Source of the DNA: Stomoxys calcitrans
Taxonomy: Eukaryota > Arthropoda > Insecta > Diptera > Muscidae
Length of the DNA: 64,000 nt
Assembly: GCF_963082655.1 (NCBI RefSeq)
Contig: NC_081555.1
Span: 183,665,424 to 183,729,423, forward strand
Reading direction: 5' to 3'
Shown here: positions 31,668 to 43,265 of the stretch, piece by piece
Layout: each line of letters starts with the position of its first letter
Position numbering within the stretch: the first letter of the stretch is position 1
The notes under the pieces: generated by a model
The model's database searches: none
Seen by the model: only the letters and a program-made list of their open reading frames with translations
What the model was told of the DNA's origin: nothing
Position numbers and translations under genes: made by a program

Positions 31668-32650
31668 TACACCCACCACCGAAGGATGGGGATATATTAT
31701 ATTGAAATCACGCTACAGTCTTTAAAAGTAGAGGTATGAGTTGAAACTTTGGGCCGCTTTTTTTGTCCATATGCAGGTTAAGTTTGAAGATGGGCTAAAT
31801 CGGACTATCGGATATCTTGATATAGCCCCCATATAGACTGATCCGCCGATTTAGAGCCTTAGGCCCATAAAAGCCACATTTATTATCCAATTTTGTTGAA
31901 ATTTGGGACAGTGATTTGTGTTAGGCACTTCGATATCCTTCCATAATTTGGCCTAGATCGGTTCAGATTTGGATATAGCTGCCATTTAGACCGATCCGCC
32001 GATTTAGGGTCTTAGGCCCATAAAAGTCACATTTATTATCCGAGTTTGCTGAAATTCTGGCCTGGTAAGTTGTGTTAAGTCCTACAACATATTTCTTCAA
32101 TTTGGCCCAGATCGGTTAAGATTTGGATATAGCTGCCATATAGACCGATCTCTCGATTTAAGGTTTTAGGGCCATACAAGGCGCATTTATTGTCCGATTT
32201 CGCCGAAATTTGGAACAATGGGTTGTGTTAGGCTCTTCGACATTTATCTGAAACTTGGTCCGAATTGGACCAGATTTGGATATAGCTACCATATATAGAT
32301 ATCTCGATTTAAAGTCTTGGCCCCATAAAAGTCGCATTTATAATCCGAGTTCACTGAAATTTGACACAGTGACTTATGTTAGACTTTTCGACATGCGTGT
32401 CGTATTTGGTTCAGATCGGTTTATTTTTAGATATAGCTACTAAAAAGATCAATATTTTGTTATACACAATTGAACAATGACCTGTACCGATTAGTATTTG
32501 GTCCAAATCGGAACATATTTCGAAATAGCTGCTATGGGACATAAGGTATGCATTTTTCACCGGATTTTGACGAAAGGTGATTTACACATATACCCGAGGA
32601 GGTGGGTATCCAAAGTTCGGCCCGGGCGATCCTAATGCCTTTTTACTTGT
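31668..32650 (+). repeat. Family A repeat, near full length
   Basis: Starts TACACCCACCACCGAAGG and ends with GTTCGGCCCGGGCGATC and a T-rich tail. A deletion removes the TA and GTCY tracts: GGATATATTATATTG runs straight into AAATCACGCTACAG. GATATAGC anchors at 31819, 31972, 32126, 32279 and 32430 give steps of 153, 154, 153 and 151. Confidence 0.88.
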
Positions 32651-32834
32651 TTTTATTGATCCAGAACTGGTTTTAGAGAAATCGCTTCACAAAGTTTGCA
32701 GGTATAGTTCTGAAAATGGCACATATTTAACAGATTTAAGTACATCGTTTGTAAAAATAGGTTTTAAGAAAAATTTTCCAAACACCATGTCTTTTCTAAG
32801 ATCCTTCATTGCAAAATAATTTCATATAAATATA

Positions 32835-33655
32835 TAAACATTAATTTGTGTTTGTTTGTCGGTTTAATTGTTTTTGTGTTCAAAAACGGCTAAACCGATT
32901 TTCATAAAATTTTCACTGATGGTGCATAATGATCCCGTGGTGAAAAAAGGGTACTAAATTTTTTGATATCTGAAGGGGAGACGGACCCCCCTCTTACCCT
33001 TATTTTCAGAAACGCCAGATCTCGGTGATGGGTAGTGCGATTGAAGCGAAATTTTATGTACTTTCTTATAGTAAACTAAAAATAAAAATTTGGTTATCAA
33101 ATTTCGGATGGGGTACCTAGGGGGGCCTCTCCATACCCAAAACCTACCATATATATATTTAGACCAATCACTACAATATGGGGCTCAAATGAAAGGTATT
33201 TAGAAGAAGTAAACGTATCTGATATCCAATTGTCGGACCAAGTGTTAGGGGGACCTATCCAACCCCCAAAACTCCCCTTAATCGGTATTTGGGAGTAGAG
33301 CACGAATCTGATATCAACATTCGGGACCAACTGCCTAGGGGACGTCCCTCCCCCACAACTACCCCCAAATAGGACGTATTTGCTCACCATGACAATTTGG
33401 GTCTTAGAGGGAGTGGATCTCGATATTGATAGTTTTTAGGGCTCCATACCCCAAACCGGACATATTTGCTGACTTTTGCAATAAGGGGTTTGAATGCTCA
33501 TCATGACAATTTGGGTCTTAGAGGGAGTGGATCTCGATATTGATAGTTTTTCGGGCTCCATACCCCAAACCGAACATATTTGCTGACTTTTGCAATAAGG
33601 GGTTTAAATGAAAGTTATTTGAGATTAAAAAACGAATTTGAAATCCAATTTTGAG
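32835..33655 (+). repeat. Family E repeat
   Basis: Opens with TTGTGTTTGTTTGTCGG, AACGGCTAAACCGATTTTC and GATGGTGCATAATGATCCCG. Modules with GGGGCTCAAATGAAAGGTAT, GAATCTGATATC and GGGACCAA..G(T/C)CTAGGG then follow. Related segments occur at 34720-35310 and 38716-38860. Non-coding; class unknown. Confidence 0.7.
33391..33618 (+). repeat. 114-bp direct tandem duplication in family E
   Basis: GACAATTTGGGTCTTAGAGG begins at 33391 and again at 33505. The two units are nearly identical. Confidence 0.9.
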
Positions 33656-33865
33656 GCAAATGACTATAGCATGTGTTCTATAGTCTCCTCTTCATCGACT
33701 TCCTCACAGCTTCTGTAAAAGCCATTTCTTGCAAACCTTTTTCGATCAGTCAGTGACCTTACATGACGGACACAATGACTGAGACGCTTTTCGATCCAGC
33801 TGCAGCCAAGCGGTAGACCTCTTCAAGTGTGGGCCAAATAATTCTGATGTGTTTTGTGATTATTT
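33656..33865 (-). pseudogene. Non-LTR retrotransposon C-terminal fragment
   Basis: One minus-strand frame reads RHVRSLTDRKRFARNGFYR then SCEEVDEEETIEHML, matching the Cys/His-containing end of Jockey/R1-type second open frames (family pattern: GH.., C..C, acidic run, EH.L). It is a short remnant. The plus-strand reverse transcriptase piece at 34050 is unrelated in orientation. Confidence 0.6.
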
Positions 33866-34049
33866 GCCATTCGTTGACTTTCGGGCCTGTTCTTGATGAA
33901 GTAGCTAACATGAGACTAGATGACAAAGCTAACATGTGACAGTGTGCGCAGGAGCCGCATTACCAAAAAGAAAATTCCCTTAGCCTCACAGCAGTGGTTG
34001 CAGCAATTTGCCTCTCCACAATGCCCAAAGGCATTAGGTGTAGCATTAA

Positions 34050-34650
34050 ATTTAGTCCATCAGACGGTGTCGTCCTCAGTGCGGCAGTGATGCACAAACA
34101 AACCATCCTTTAGATCCGGCTGAGTACTGAACAGAAGGTTAATTTTTGAGGAGCTGCCCAGCAGACTACAAGAACGGATAACATCCTTGTGGCACTGGAC
34201 CTATTGAAGGCATTCGACACGGTCAATCATGCAAAACTGCTTGAGGACATCGTCAATAGTCCGAGGCCTTCAACGCCAAGTATATGTATGGTCGCCAGTC
34301 GTTTGTGGAATTTAGGAATAAGAGGTCGAAGCAACGTAGAGTGAAACAGGGAGTTCCCCAAGGCGGGGTGATATCTGCAGCACTCTTAAACCTCCACCTA
34401 TTCTCCATTACTCCGCATCCAGACGGCATAGAGATTGTATCATATACTAATGATCAGGCCACCACCCCTTGATGACATCTGTGATAAGTTAAACATCTAC
34501 CTCGACGAACTTGCCTTTTATTTTGCTGCAAGAGATCTAAAGATATATGCGACCAAATCTTCAGCCACTTTGTTCACTACATACACGCATGAGGTGGGTA
34601 GGGAGCAGAAAATTATGTTTTTTTTTTTAATTATTTCAATGGAGTGACAA
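34050..34650 (+). pseudogene. Jockey-like reverse transcriptase fragment
   Basis: Reads YKRTDNILVALDLLKAFDTV (motif A region, split in wording only by one frame) at 34165-34225, then MYGRQSFVEFRNKRSKQRRV, KQGVPQGGVISAALLNLHLF and GIEIVSYTNDQA at 34284-34460. The catalytic box, normally YxDD, reads YTND, so the second Asp position is altered. A frameshift follows, and further decayed text runs to about 34640. Dead element; upstream and downstream parts are missing. Confidence 0.85.
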
Positions 34651-34719
34651 TTCCGTCCATTATGATGACTTTGGTAGTTCACAGGAACTTTGGCTGGTTT
34701 TGTAAATGAAGATAGCTAT

Positions 34720-35310
34720 GAAATATTTAGTAGAGTACAATGCTGATTTATTTTCAGGGCTAAGTGTTTGGGAGAACACACCACTCCCCAGAACACACCT
34801 ATATCGGGCATATTTACCGACCACTTAAATGTGAGGCTCAAATGAAAGGTATTGGGGAAAATAGTACGAAATTGATACCCACTTTCGGGACCAATACCCC
34901 AAAACACCCTACAAACAGCAATTATTTACTGACTATCGCAATATGGGGCTCAATTAAAGGTATTAGGGAGCAGAATACGAATTTGATCTCCAAACGTTGG
35001 ACCATGTCACTTTCCCGAGACACCACCCAAAGAGTACAAATTTTGGGGCCAAGTGTTTGAGGACGCCTTATCCCATAAACTCTTATTAAAACAATGACGA
35101 TGCTAATACTTTTTTCAGGGCCAAGTGTCTAGGAGACCACATCACTCCCGAATACACCCCTAAATCGGACACCATGACAATATCGGGCTGTAATGAAGAC
35201 TTTAAAGAATGAAGTATATCTAAAATCCAAACGTTAATGACCCTAAACCCTCCGAGCGAACATAAAGACCAATAAATATCATATGGGATTCGGATAAAGG
35301 CATACAAGAT
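34720..35310 (+). repeat. Family E repeat, degraded
   Basis: Repeats GGGCTAAGTGTTTGGGAGA, GAGGCTCAAATGAAAGGTAT, GGGGCTCAATTAAAGG and AGAATACGAATTTGAT. Confidence 0.65.
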
Positions 35311-36110
35311 ACAAGAAATATCTTTAAAGCACCGAAGCTGAAAACTTCACTTCGAAAAATTTTCTATGAGAACATTTTAATTACGAGAAATAGGAATGAA
35401 CGCTTCCATAGAAAAAATAAACATATGCAGGCCAAAAGTGATTTGTCATGTGCATATTCATATGATGGACACATTGCCCTGCGGGCTTAGGATGAGTATG
35501 TAGAAATGGGAACACTACTCATATAAGAAAATTCTTATACAAGTATGAATCTACATAGGAAACTATTTAGTTTCTTAAGTGCAATAAATCTAAATAAAAA
35601 GCTAGGCAGAACCTCACAAAAAGGGGCACATAAATTCCTATTTAATCGCTAGCTCTTTAATATTTAATTACCCATTTGCTTCTTCTATTTTCTGGCCTTA
35701 TATTGGCAGATTCAACAAGCTTCCAACGGCCACGGGGAAGAGGATACTGCAATGAGTCGCCTCCATATAGCACTAGCTCTAAGGGTGTTATGTTGGAAAA
35801 AGGGGTTTCAACCATTTTCTCCTGTCCCTTACGATGCTAGCTGGAGAAAAACAACAGAGTGCAAAAAAAAAAAAATTCAACGCAACACACGCCAAACATT
35901 AATAAATGGTAAATTTTCACTTAGTTCCTGGTCGTACTTTTGCCTTTTCCACACAGAGTACTTGTGCTTAAGGGAATTAAACTATAAAATGGCTAAAATG
36001 GCAACGCTGAATACAACAACAAGTTAGACGCATAATTCAAGCATTGGCTAAATGCGAAATGAATGATGCCCTATGCGTACAACCATTTCTGATAAGGTAC
36101 TTTTCTTCTA
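35311..36110. other. No gene recognised
   Basis: A 91-codon frame at 35752-36027 has no known motif. Otherwise AT-rich. Confidence 0.45.
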
Positions 36111-36467
36111 CACACAAAAAAAGTTGATCCAAAGATTTTGTCCTGCATCTAAGGATTTTGGTAAGAAGAGAATCTTCAATATATCTTCAAAATAAAGATG
36201 GTATCTTTTAATTTAAGTAGCTGTATACTAACCCACACAGCTTGCTGATTTGAATTTCGATCGCTGAATGTTATAAAATTATATTTTACTTTACAGATAT
36301 TCTTAATATCTGAATAATACACAAAATTAAGGATATATTAAACCTCCATTGAAATAAAAATTCTTTCGTATTAAGTAAAAAATCTCTAAACATATGAAAT
36401 GTTTCCTCAAACTAAGTTCGGCATCTTCGGACGAATCTTTAAGGACACAATTTTTGTCCGTGTAAGT
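36111..36467. mobile_element. Possible MITE with ACACRNACAAAA-type ends
   Basis: Left edge TACACACAAAAAAAGTTGAT, right edge AATTTTTGTCCGTGTAAG. Inside each end, AAGATTTTGTCC and TTTAAGGACACAATT-like segments face each other. AT-rich interior, no open frame. Confidence 0.35.
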
Positions 36468-36743
36468 TATAAATCAAATGGAACATGGCACATAAAAAAG
36501 GTTCCAAGTTCCTAAGGAACTGGAGGATGAACCAATACCCACCCTTCAAAATATTCTAAGCAGAAATATTTACGTGGGCCAATAGTTTAAAGTTTTCTGT
36601 TTTGTGCAAACTTTATAGGAGTTGGGGATGACTTATTTTTATGAGACTCCCAGAAGACCTCTACAATACAATGTTGCTGCAAAGAACCCTTTTAGTTAAA
36701 AACTAAATGGTACTGACGAGAAGAAGAAGCGAAAGGAACAGCG

Positions 36744-36957
36744 AAAAACTTCTCACACATCAATGAATGCTGCCCGATTCAAGTTTTAAACTCAATGATA
36801 AGGGGCCGAGTCTAAACGGCGTGCCACCGTGCGAACAGCGTTAGGAAGGCAAAACCACCGCTTAAAATTTTTTCTAATGGTCCCGCCAGGATTCGAATCA
36901 AGGATTTCAGCGTCTTATGCGGTCATGCTAATCTCTGCGCTATGGTGGACTCTAATA
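36744..36957 (-). mobile_element. tRNA-derived SINE, internally deleted
   Basis: Plus text TCTCACACATCAATGAATGC, GATAAGGGGCCGAGTCTAAA, CGGCGTGCC, then GCCAGGATTCGAATC (B box complement) and TCTGCGCTATGGTGG (A box complement). Part of the middle is missing relative to 8566-8876. Confidence 0.85.
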
Positions 36958-37937
36958 CATGGGCCTCTATATAACACATGGAAGTGCCCTTCCGTCTGTA
37001 AATTGGTTTTGATGCCACTAAAACATTACAAGCTTACAAGCATCTATTTACGGTGAAAGAAACTGATGAGGCCCTGGTAATGGAAAATAAACCAAAATTG
37101 CAATCATTGTGGCTAGCCCTGTACATTTTAAAGCACACCACATTGTCGATAATTTTTAAGAACGAGGACACATTTCTCCAAGCTGGAATTACGAATCCAA
37201 TAACAAAACAAAATATCTATATTCTTGCTCGAAATTTCATCTAAAGTGGATGCAAAAATTTCCGTCCATACTTTCGAAAGGTCGATAAATGAACCATACT
37301 AAGATATAGTTATCCAAAATAGATTTCCAGGCGCCTCGATATTTGCGTTCATTCTTCAATTTGTAACATCTAGCCTCGAGATGTCTTTCTTCACTCGATC
37401 TTCCATCGCAGATCGATTTTCCTCTTTTGTGTGCACGTAACACTGCGTTGACCTTCAAACGGCTTCCTAGCGGGAATGACAATATAATCTAGCCAACGCA
37501 ATCATCGTATTTTGATAAGTTGAACTATGCTAGCGTCGTCATTGGGGTGTGGACTTTTTTACTACCTCATATCCCAGTATTTGATGAGTTTTTATTGATG
37601 AGTTTTTATTTAAGTTTATATAAAATGGTACATATAAGATGATCCGTAATATTCAGGAAATAATTTTTTAGAAAAAAAAAACTCAAAAGTATTTACCTGA
37701 ATTGTCATACAACTCGTTTATCATTCGACGCCGAATTTCTTCAACATACAAACTGGCCCATAAATTGTACGAAGAATCTTTCCAAGTATTGACTCGTCTG
37801 CTGTTACAAGTACCCATGCTTTGGAACCATATAAAAACAAGTGAAGAGGGAGGTGCCTTTTGAACTGATTGCTTAATCTTAAGTAACATCTGTAAACCAA
37901 TATTATACTTCGTTTTATGTCAAAACTGGTGTAAGTC
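36958..37937. other. No gene recognised
   Basis: Minus-strand frames of 81 and 68 codons (37237-37482, 37683-37889) are basic and unrecognised. They could be scraps of transposon coding sequence. Confidence 0.4.
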
Positions 37938-38070
37938 GTTTCGTGGAGGTGAAGAGGTTAGCATGTCCGCCTTTGACGCCCAACGCCTGGGTTAAAACCC
38001 CGAACATCAGAAAAATTTTCAGCGATGGTTATCCCTTTACTAAAGTTGGATACATTTGTGAGGTTACACT
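37938..38070 (+). mobile_element. tRNA-derived SINE, 5' part only
   Basis: GAGGTTAGCATGTCCGCC (A box region), GGGTTAAAACCCCGA (worn B box), ATCAGAAAAATTTTCAGCG and ACATTTGTGAGGTTA, then directly joined to the endonuclease fragment at 38071. Confidence 0.8.
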
Positions 38071-38715
38071 CGAACTTTTTCGAGGTATATTCCCATGTTT
38101 ATTATAAACGACCTGATGTCCTCGCTTTATGTGAAACCCAGGTGGGTGAGGATTCTGATCGACATTCCAGGGTATCACATTCTATCTCTTTTTATCCCCG
38201 ACAGAGGCCTTGTGCTATATGTACGTAATGATATAGTGTTCTATAGGCAGCAACACTTGGGCTCACAAGATCCGGAATTTAATTCCATTTGGGTTAAATG
38301 TAGGATGGGAACACACGTACTTTATTTTGGATTTATATATAGAAGTCCAAACTTGGAAAGGTTTCCTTAAGCGGCTTTGACTCCCTTTCTGACTCAATCA
38401 CTACAATGTTAGAGGATTTTCCGGACAGTGAAATAGTAGTTGCTGGCGATTTCAATGTCCACAACTTTTCTTGGCTTTCCCATTCGGGACATACGACTCC
38501 GGAGGGTCAATACGCCGAGCTATTCGCCGCTCAGAATGGCCTGATGCAACTATTGAATGAACCGACACATATTTCATGTGTCGAAGGGCACCAACATAAC
38601 ACTCTAGACCTATTTTTAATTTCGCACCCTAAGAAGTTCAAAGTTAATGTCCTTGCACCTCTTGGTAATTCCTATCATGGCACCATTTCAGCGTATTCTG
38701 CTGAATACGCGGAAC
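38071..38715 (+). pseudogene. Non-LTR retrotransposon endonuclease (APE-type) domain, broken
   Basis: Three frames together give an exonuclease-endonuclease-phosphatase fold. KRPDVLALCETQV is the E-containing motif at 38108-38145. GYHILSLFIPDRGLVLYVRN follows at 38170-38230. IVVAGDFNVHNFSWL at 38430-38475 holds the catalytic GDFN, and HNTLDLFLISHP the LDLF motif at 38598-38630. VNVLAPLGNSYHGTIS at 38644-38690 stands where the family has SDH, here changed to SYH. At least two frameshifts break the frame. This domain nicks target DNA in Jockey/I-like elements (family knowledge). No reverse transcriptase follows; family-E sequence takes over at 38716. Confidence 0.88.
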
Positions 38716-38860
38716 TATATGGGATTCAAATGAAAAATATCTGAGAGTAGAGTACGAATTTGATATTAAAAATTGGGACCAAGTATCTAGGGAGCTGTCG
38801 CCACATTAAACGCCCCTTTAATCCAATATGGGTGGCTGATAATGGTAATATGGGATTCAA
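38716..38860 (+). repeat. Family E fragment
   Basis: TATGGGATTCAAATGAAAAA, AGAGTACGAATTTGATATT and GGGACCAAGTATCTAGGGAG. Confidence 0.65.
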
Positions 38861-38884
38861 ATGTCAAGTCAAAAGCAATGAAAA

Positions 38885-39390
38885 TATGAATGCGTTATAA
38901 AAGCGAATGGTACCAATCTGTTCTCCGATATGGTCCATTGTGAGTAGTGTCCCATGCCTATTCCAGGATAATAGAGATCATACGATAAGCTGTCTCCCTG
39001 TCTGGAACCTCGTTTGCTTCGGAGTGAGAAAAAGGAACTATTCTTGCTGAGGAACGTGTGTCATCCTGCTGAGGATAACAGTAATACCAAACTCAGATAT
39101 GGCCTGAAATAGCTATGAACGTATAGGGCGGTAGTCGACGAAGAGATGGTAAGTGTCATTCTATTGTTCTCGCATCTTTTACAAGATTTGGCGCAGTGTG
39201 ATGAATATCTGGTCAATGCCGGGCTTACCATGTCTAAAAACGCATTGATGGGGCTCATTCACTTTCGATTTTAATCTTTCGATGGGAAGGAGACATTTTC
39301 CTCTGTAGTTGGCACATACTATATTGTGTCCTTTCTTGTGTACGGGACATAGTATGCTGAGGTGCCAACAATCATCGAACATGCGTTTTT
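38885..39390 (-). pseudogene. RTE-like reverse transcriptase, N-terminal part of RT domain
   Basis: Minus-strand frames read WHLSILCPVHKKGHNIVCAN, YRGKCLLPI, KVNEPHQCVFRHGKPGIDQI and FITLRQIL at 39180-39365, then NDTYHLFVDYR and AISEFGI near 39090-39150. These match the start of RTE-type reverse transcriptases (CPVHKKG, NYRGISLL, YQCGFRPGKSTTDQIF; family knowledge). Motif A is only partly kept and the rest is scrambled. Confidence 0.82.
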
Positions 39391-39395
39391 CTAAC

Positions 39396-39419
39396 CAAGC
39401 TTAATGCCATTTTTACTTG
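39396..39419 (+). repeat. Family A tail remnant directly before the next copy
   Basis: AAGCTTAATGCCATTTTTAC plus TTGT is a family-A tail. It is followed at once by the start of the copy at 39420, so two copies are head to tail. Confidence 0.55.
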
Positions 39420-40320
39420 TTATACCCACCACCGATAGATGGGGGTGTATTAATTTTGTCATTCCGTTTGCAACACATCGTAATCGACCTTATAAAGTAT
39501 ATATATTTTTGTTTGTCGTAAAAATCTAACACCATCTAGCCAAGTCCGTCTGTCTGTCTGAAATCACGCTACAGTCTTTAAAAATAGAGATGTGAGCTGA
39601 AACTTTGAACAGATTCTTGTTTTGTGCATAGGCAGGTTAAGTTTGAAGATGCCGATTTAAGGTCTTAGGCCCATAAAAGACCCATTTATTGTCCGATCTT
39701 GCTGAAATTTGGGACAGTGAGTTGTATTAGGCCACTCGACATCTTTTTTCAATTTGGCTCAGATCGTTCCAGATTGGGATATAGCTCCATATAGACCGAT
39801 CTCTCGATTTAAGGTCTTGGGCCCATAACAAGGGCATTTATTGTTCGGTTTCGCCAAAGTTTGGCACGGTGAGTTGTGATAGGCCCTTCGTGTTTTTTTC
39901 AATGTGGCCCAGATCGGTCCAGATTTGGATATAGCTGCCATATAGACCGATCTCTCGATTTAAGGTCTTGGGCCCATAAAAGGCGCATTTATAATTCGAT
40001 TTTGCTGAAATATCGACACAGTGACTTATGTTTGGTTTTTTGACATCCGTGTCCTATATGGTTCAGATCGGTCTATATTTGGATATAACTGCTAAAAAGA
40101 CCAATATTTTGTTCTACAAAATTGAACAGTGACTTGTATGTATAAGACCACTCAATGTCCGCGGCGAATTTGGTCCAAATCAGACCATATTTCGATATAG
40201 CTGCTATGGGTTCATAAATTATGAATTTCTCACCGGATTATGACAAATGGTGGTTTACATGTATACCCGAGGTGGTGGACATCCAATGTTCGGCCCGGCC
40301 GAACTTAATGCCTTTTTGCT
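39420..40320 (+). repeat. Family A repeat, full length with fewer modules
   Basis: Starts TTATACCCACCACCGATAG and ends with TTCGGCCCGGCCGAA, TTAATGCC and a T-rich tail. The GTCY tract is near 39545-39560. Anchors at 39778, 39928 and 40082 are 150 and 154 apart. Confidence 0.9.
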
Positions 40321-40970
40321 CACTCACTCACTAACGCCTCATGCAATTTTAATGCCCTAACTAGCTTTTGCAGCGCAGCAGCGAGCAATGAATAAAAATA
40401 GTTTTAGAAATTGCTCACAATGCATTTGTTTAGCTTGCGTTATGCTTTTAAGCACATTTGCTCGGCGTTATTGTTGCACTAATTGTATTTCCATTTATGC
40501 GAATAGCACAACTCCGGCGTGCTTGGGTGGTGGCTAGTGGGTATATGTGCATATAGGATAAGTTTACTGACATTTGTTTGTATCCAATTGTTGATTGTTC
40601 TTGGTTAATTGGGCGAGGGAAGGTTTTTGGAAGTTGAATGTAGCATACATAGTTATTTTATCGTACACATCTTTAAAGTTTTCAATTACATGGTGAAAGG
40701 AAACAACAAATTTATAATTATATTTAAACAAATAATTGAATTTCCGGGGTTTCCTGTCTAAACTTTTCAACAATCTTGTACAGTGGGAAATACAAAAAAT
40801 TAGGAAAAATAAAATTAAAGACGAGTAGTAATTTGGAAATCTTCATTCAATCATTTATCACTGAGTCAATTGTTATTGCGTTGATTCAACATGATGTGAT
40901 GATTGCTAGTAGTTAATACGGACAACACCATATTTACACAGTTCTTTGTTTTAAAATAAGTAGGGGAAAA
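40321..40970. other. No gene recognised
   Basis: Starts with CACTCACTCACTCAC-type text, then unique AT-rich DNA. Confidence 0.45.
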
Positions 40971-40972
40971 TA

Positions 40973-41113
40973 AAGGAAGGCCACCTTAGCGCTGAGGTTA
41001 GTGTGTCCGCATATGACTTTGAACGGCTGGGAAGCATAGAAGCCATGTAAAAACTTCTCCCCAATGAAGTGTCGCACAGCGGAACTCCGTTCGAACTCAG
41101 CTATAGTCTTCTT
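40973..41113 (+). mobile_element. SINE, 5' part, interrupted
   Basis: GGCCACCTTAGCGCTGAGG (A box), then AGCCATGTAAAAACTTCTCC, GTGTCGCACAGCGGAACTCC and GTTCGAACTCAGCTATA. A family-B element starts right after. Confidence 0.85.
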
Positions 41114-42118
41114 TTTATACCTTCCACCATAGGATGGGGGTATGCTTATTTCGTCATTCTGTTTGTAGCTCCTCGAAATATTCGTCAAAGGCCCCATAAA
41201 GTATATATGTTCTTGATCGTCAAGATATTTTAAGTCGATCTAACCATGTCCGTCCGTCTGTCTGTCGAAAACACGCTTACTTTCGAAGAAGTAAAGCTAG
41301 CCGCTTGAAATTTTGCACAAATACTACTCATAAGTGTAGGTCGGTTGGGATTGTAAATGGGCCATGTCGGTCCATGTTTTGATAACACTGCCATATAAAC
41401 CGATCTGGGATCTTGACTTCTTGAGCCACTAGAGGATTCCTATCCTATTCCTATCCGATTTGGCTGAAATTTTGCATGAGATGTTTCGTTATAGTTCCAA
41501 AGAACTGTGCCAATTATGGTTCCAATCGATCCATAACCTGACGTAGCTGACATATAAACCGATCTGGGATCTTGATTTCTAGAGCCTCCAGAGGGCGCAA
41601 TTCTTATCCGATTTGGCTGAAATTTTGCATGAGATATTTTGTTATAGTTCCAAAGAACTGTGCCAATTATGGTTCCAATCGATTTGTCTTCAATTTTGCA
41701 TGAGGTGTTTTGTTGTGACTTCTAACAACTGTGCAAAATATGGTTCAAATCGGTCCATAACCTGATGTAGCTGCCATATAAACCGATCTGGGATCTTGAC
41801 TTCTTTAGCCTCAAGAGGGCGTAATTATTATCCGATTTGGCTGAAATTTTGTACAACGGCTACTCCCATGACCTTAATATACGTGTCAAATACGGTCTGA
41901 ATCGGTCTTCAGCCTGATACAGCTCCCCTATAAACCGATCTCCCTATTTTCCATTTTGAGCCCCTAAAAGGCCCAATTCTTATTCGATTTCGATGAAATT
42001 TTCCACATAGACTTCTACTGTAGTCTCCAACACTCAACACTTTTTCTTTTACTCGACAAATGCAATCAATGGTGGAGGGTATATAAGATTCGGAACGGCC
42101 GAACTTAGCTTAACTTGT
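41114..42118 (+). repeat. Family B repeat, full length, inside a SINE
   Basis: Starts TTTATACCTTCCACCATAGG and ends ATGGTGGAGGGTATATAAG, a palindrome variant TTCGGAACGGCCGAA and TTAGC. TATATATG is at 41202 and a GTCCGTCCGTCTGTCTGTCG tract at 41249. Core modules with CGATCTGGGATCTTGACTTC repeat. Confidence 0.9.
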
Positions 42119-42185
42119 TATATACAGAGTCCGAACGGAGTTCCGCTGTGCGACACCTCATTGGGGAAAAATTTTTTTCATGGCC
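42119..42185 (-). mobile_element. Inverted SINE segment
   Basis: GAGTCCGAACGGAGTTCCGC, TGTGCGACACCTCATTGGGG and TTTTTTCATGGCC form the reverse complement of 41042-41106, so the same SINE segment flanks the family-B element in opposite orientations. Confidence 0.85.
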
Positions 42186-42189
42186 TTAT

Positions 42190-42268
42190 CATTGACCAGA
42201 AAAACTTTAATTGGACAGCACTCATTGATATCTGAGAAGATTTGCCCTGTTCCTCAATGGAATGTCGG
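42190..42268 (+). mobile_element. SINE 3' end
   Basis: TTTAATTGGACAGCACTCAT, TGATATCTGAGAAGATTTGC and GTTCCTCAATGGAATGTCGG, the SINE tail in plus orientation. Confidence 0.8.
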
Positions 42269-42435
42269 GCTGTGCGGGCTATATAACACCCTACACAAAC
42301 CCTAAAATTTAAATGTTTATTTATTATTAATTGTGCGATGACTTTATATGAACGCTATATTTAATTTCATCTATCAAATTTTATTAAGATTAAGTGTAAA
42401 TTAGGCTCTACCTACATTAACAAGTTTTATGTAAA

Positions 42436-43265
42436 TCTAATGCGATTTGGACCAAATTCCACACGGATATTGAGTGGTCTATTAGGTACAAGTCATGCTC
42501 AGTCAAGAACAAAATATTGGTCTTTTTGGTAACCATATCCAAATATAGACCGATCTGAACCATTCACGACACGGATGTCAAAAAGCCTAACATAAGTCAC
42601 TGTGTCAAATTTCAGTGAAATCGGATTACTAATTCGCCTTTTATGGGCCAAGACTTAAATCGAGAGATCGGTTTATATGACAGCTATACCCAAATCTGGA
42701 CAGATCTGAGCCAAATTGAAGAGGGCTGATGAAGGGGCTAACCCAACTCACTATTCCAAATTTCGGCGACAACGGACAATAAATGCGCCTTTTATTGGGC
42801 CAAGACCTTAAATCGAGAGATCAGTCTTTATGACAGCTATATTCAAATCTTGACCGATCTGGCCCAAATTAAAGAAGGATGCCGACTGGCCTAACACAAC
42901 TCACTGTCCCAAATTTTTGCAAAATCGGATAATAAATATGGCTTTTATGGGCCTAGGACCCTTAATCGACGGATCGGTCTATATGGGGGCTATATCAAGA
43001 TATAGTCCGATATAACCTATCTTCGAACTTACCCTGCTTATGGACAGAAAAAGAATCTGTGCAAAGTTTCAGCTCAATATCTTTATTTTTAAAGACTCTA
43101 CCGTGATTTCAACAGACAGACGGGCGGACATGGCTACATCATCTTAGATTTTTACGCGGATCAAGAATAGAATATATCCCTTATATGGTCGGAATGGATA
43201 TTTCGATGTGTTGCAAACGGAATGACAAAATGAATATACGCCCATCCTTCGGTGGTGGGTATAAA
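42436..43265 (-). repeat. Family A repeat, 3' end missing
   Basis: Modules with 'GACCGATCTGAACCATTC' and TTTTATGGGCC run to CTTCGGTGGTGGGTATAAAA at the element's start. The GTCY tract is the GACAGACGGGCGGACATGG near 43113. Confidence 0.85.
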
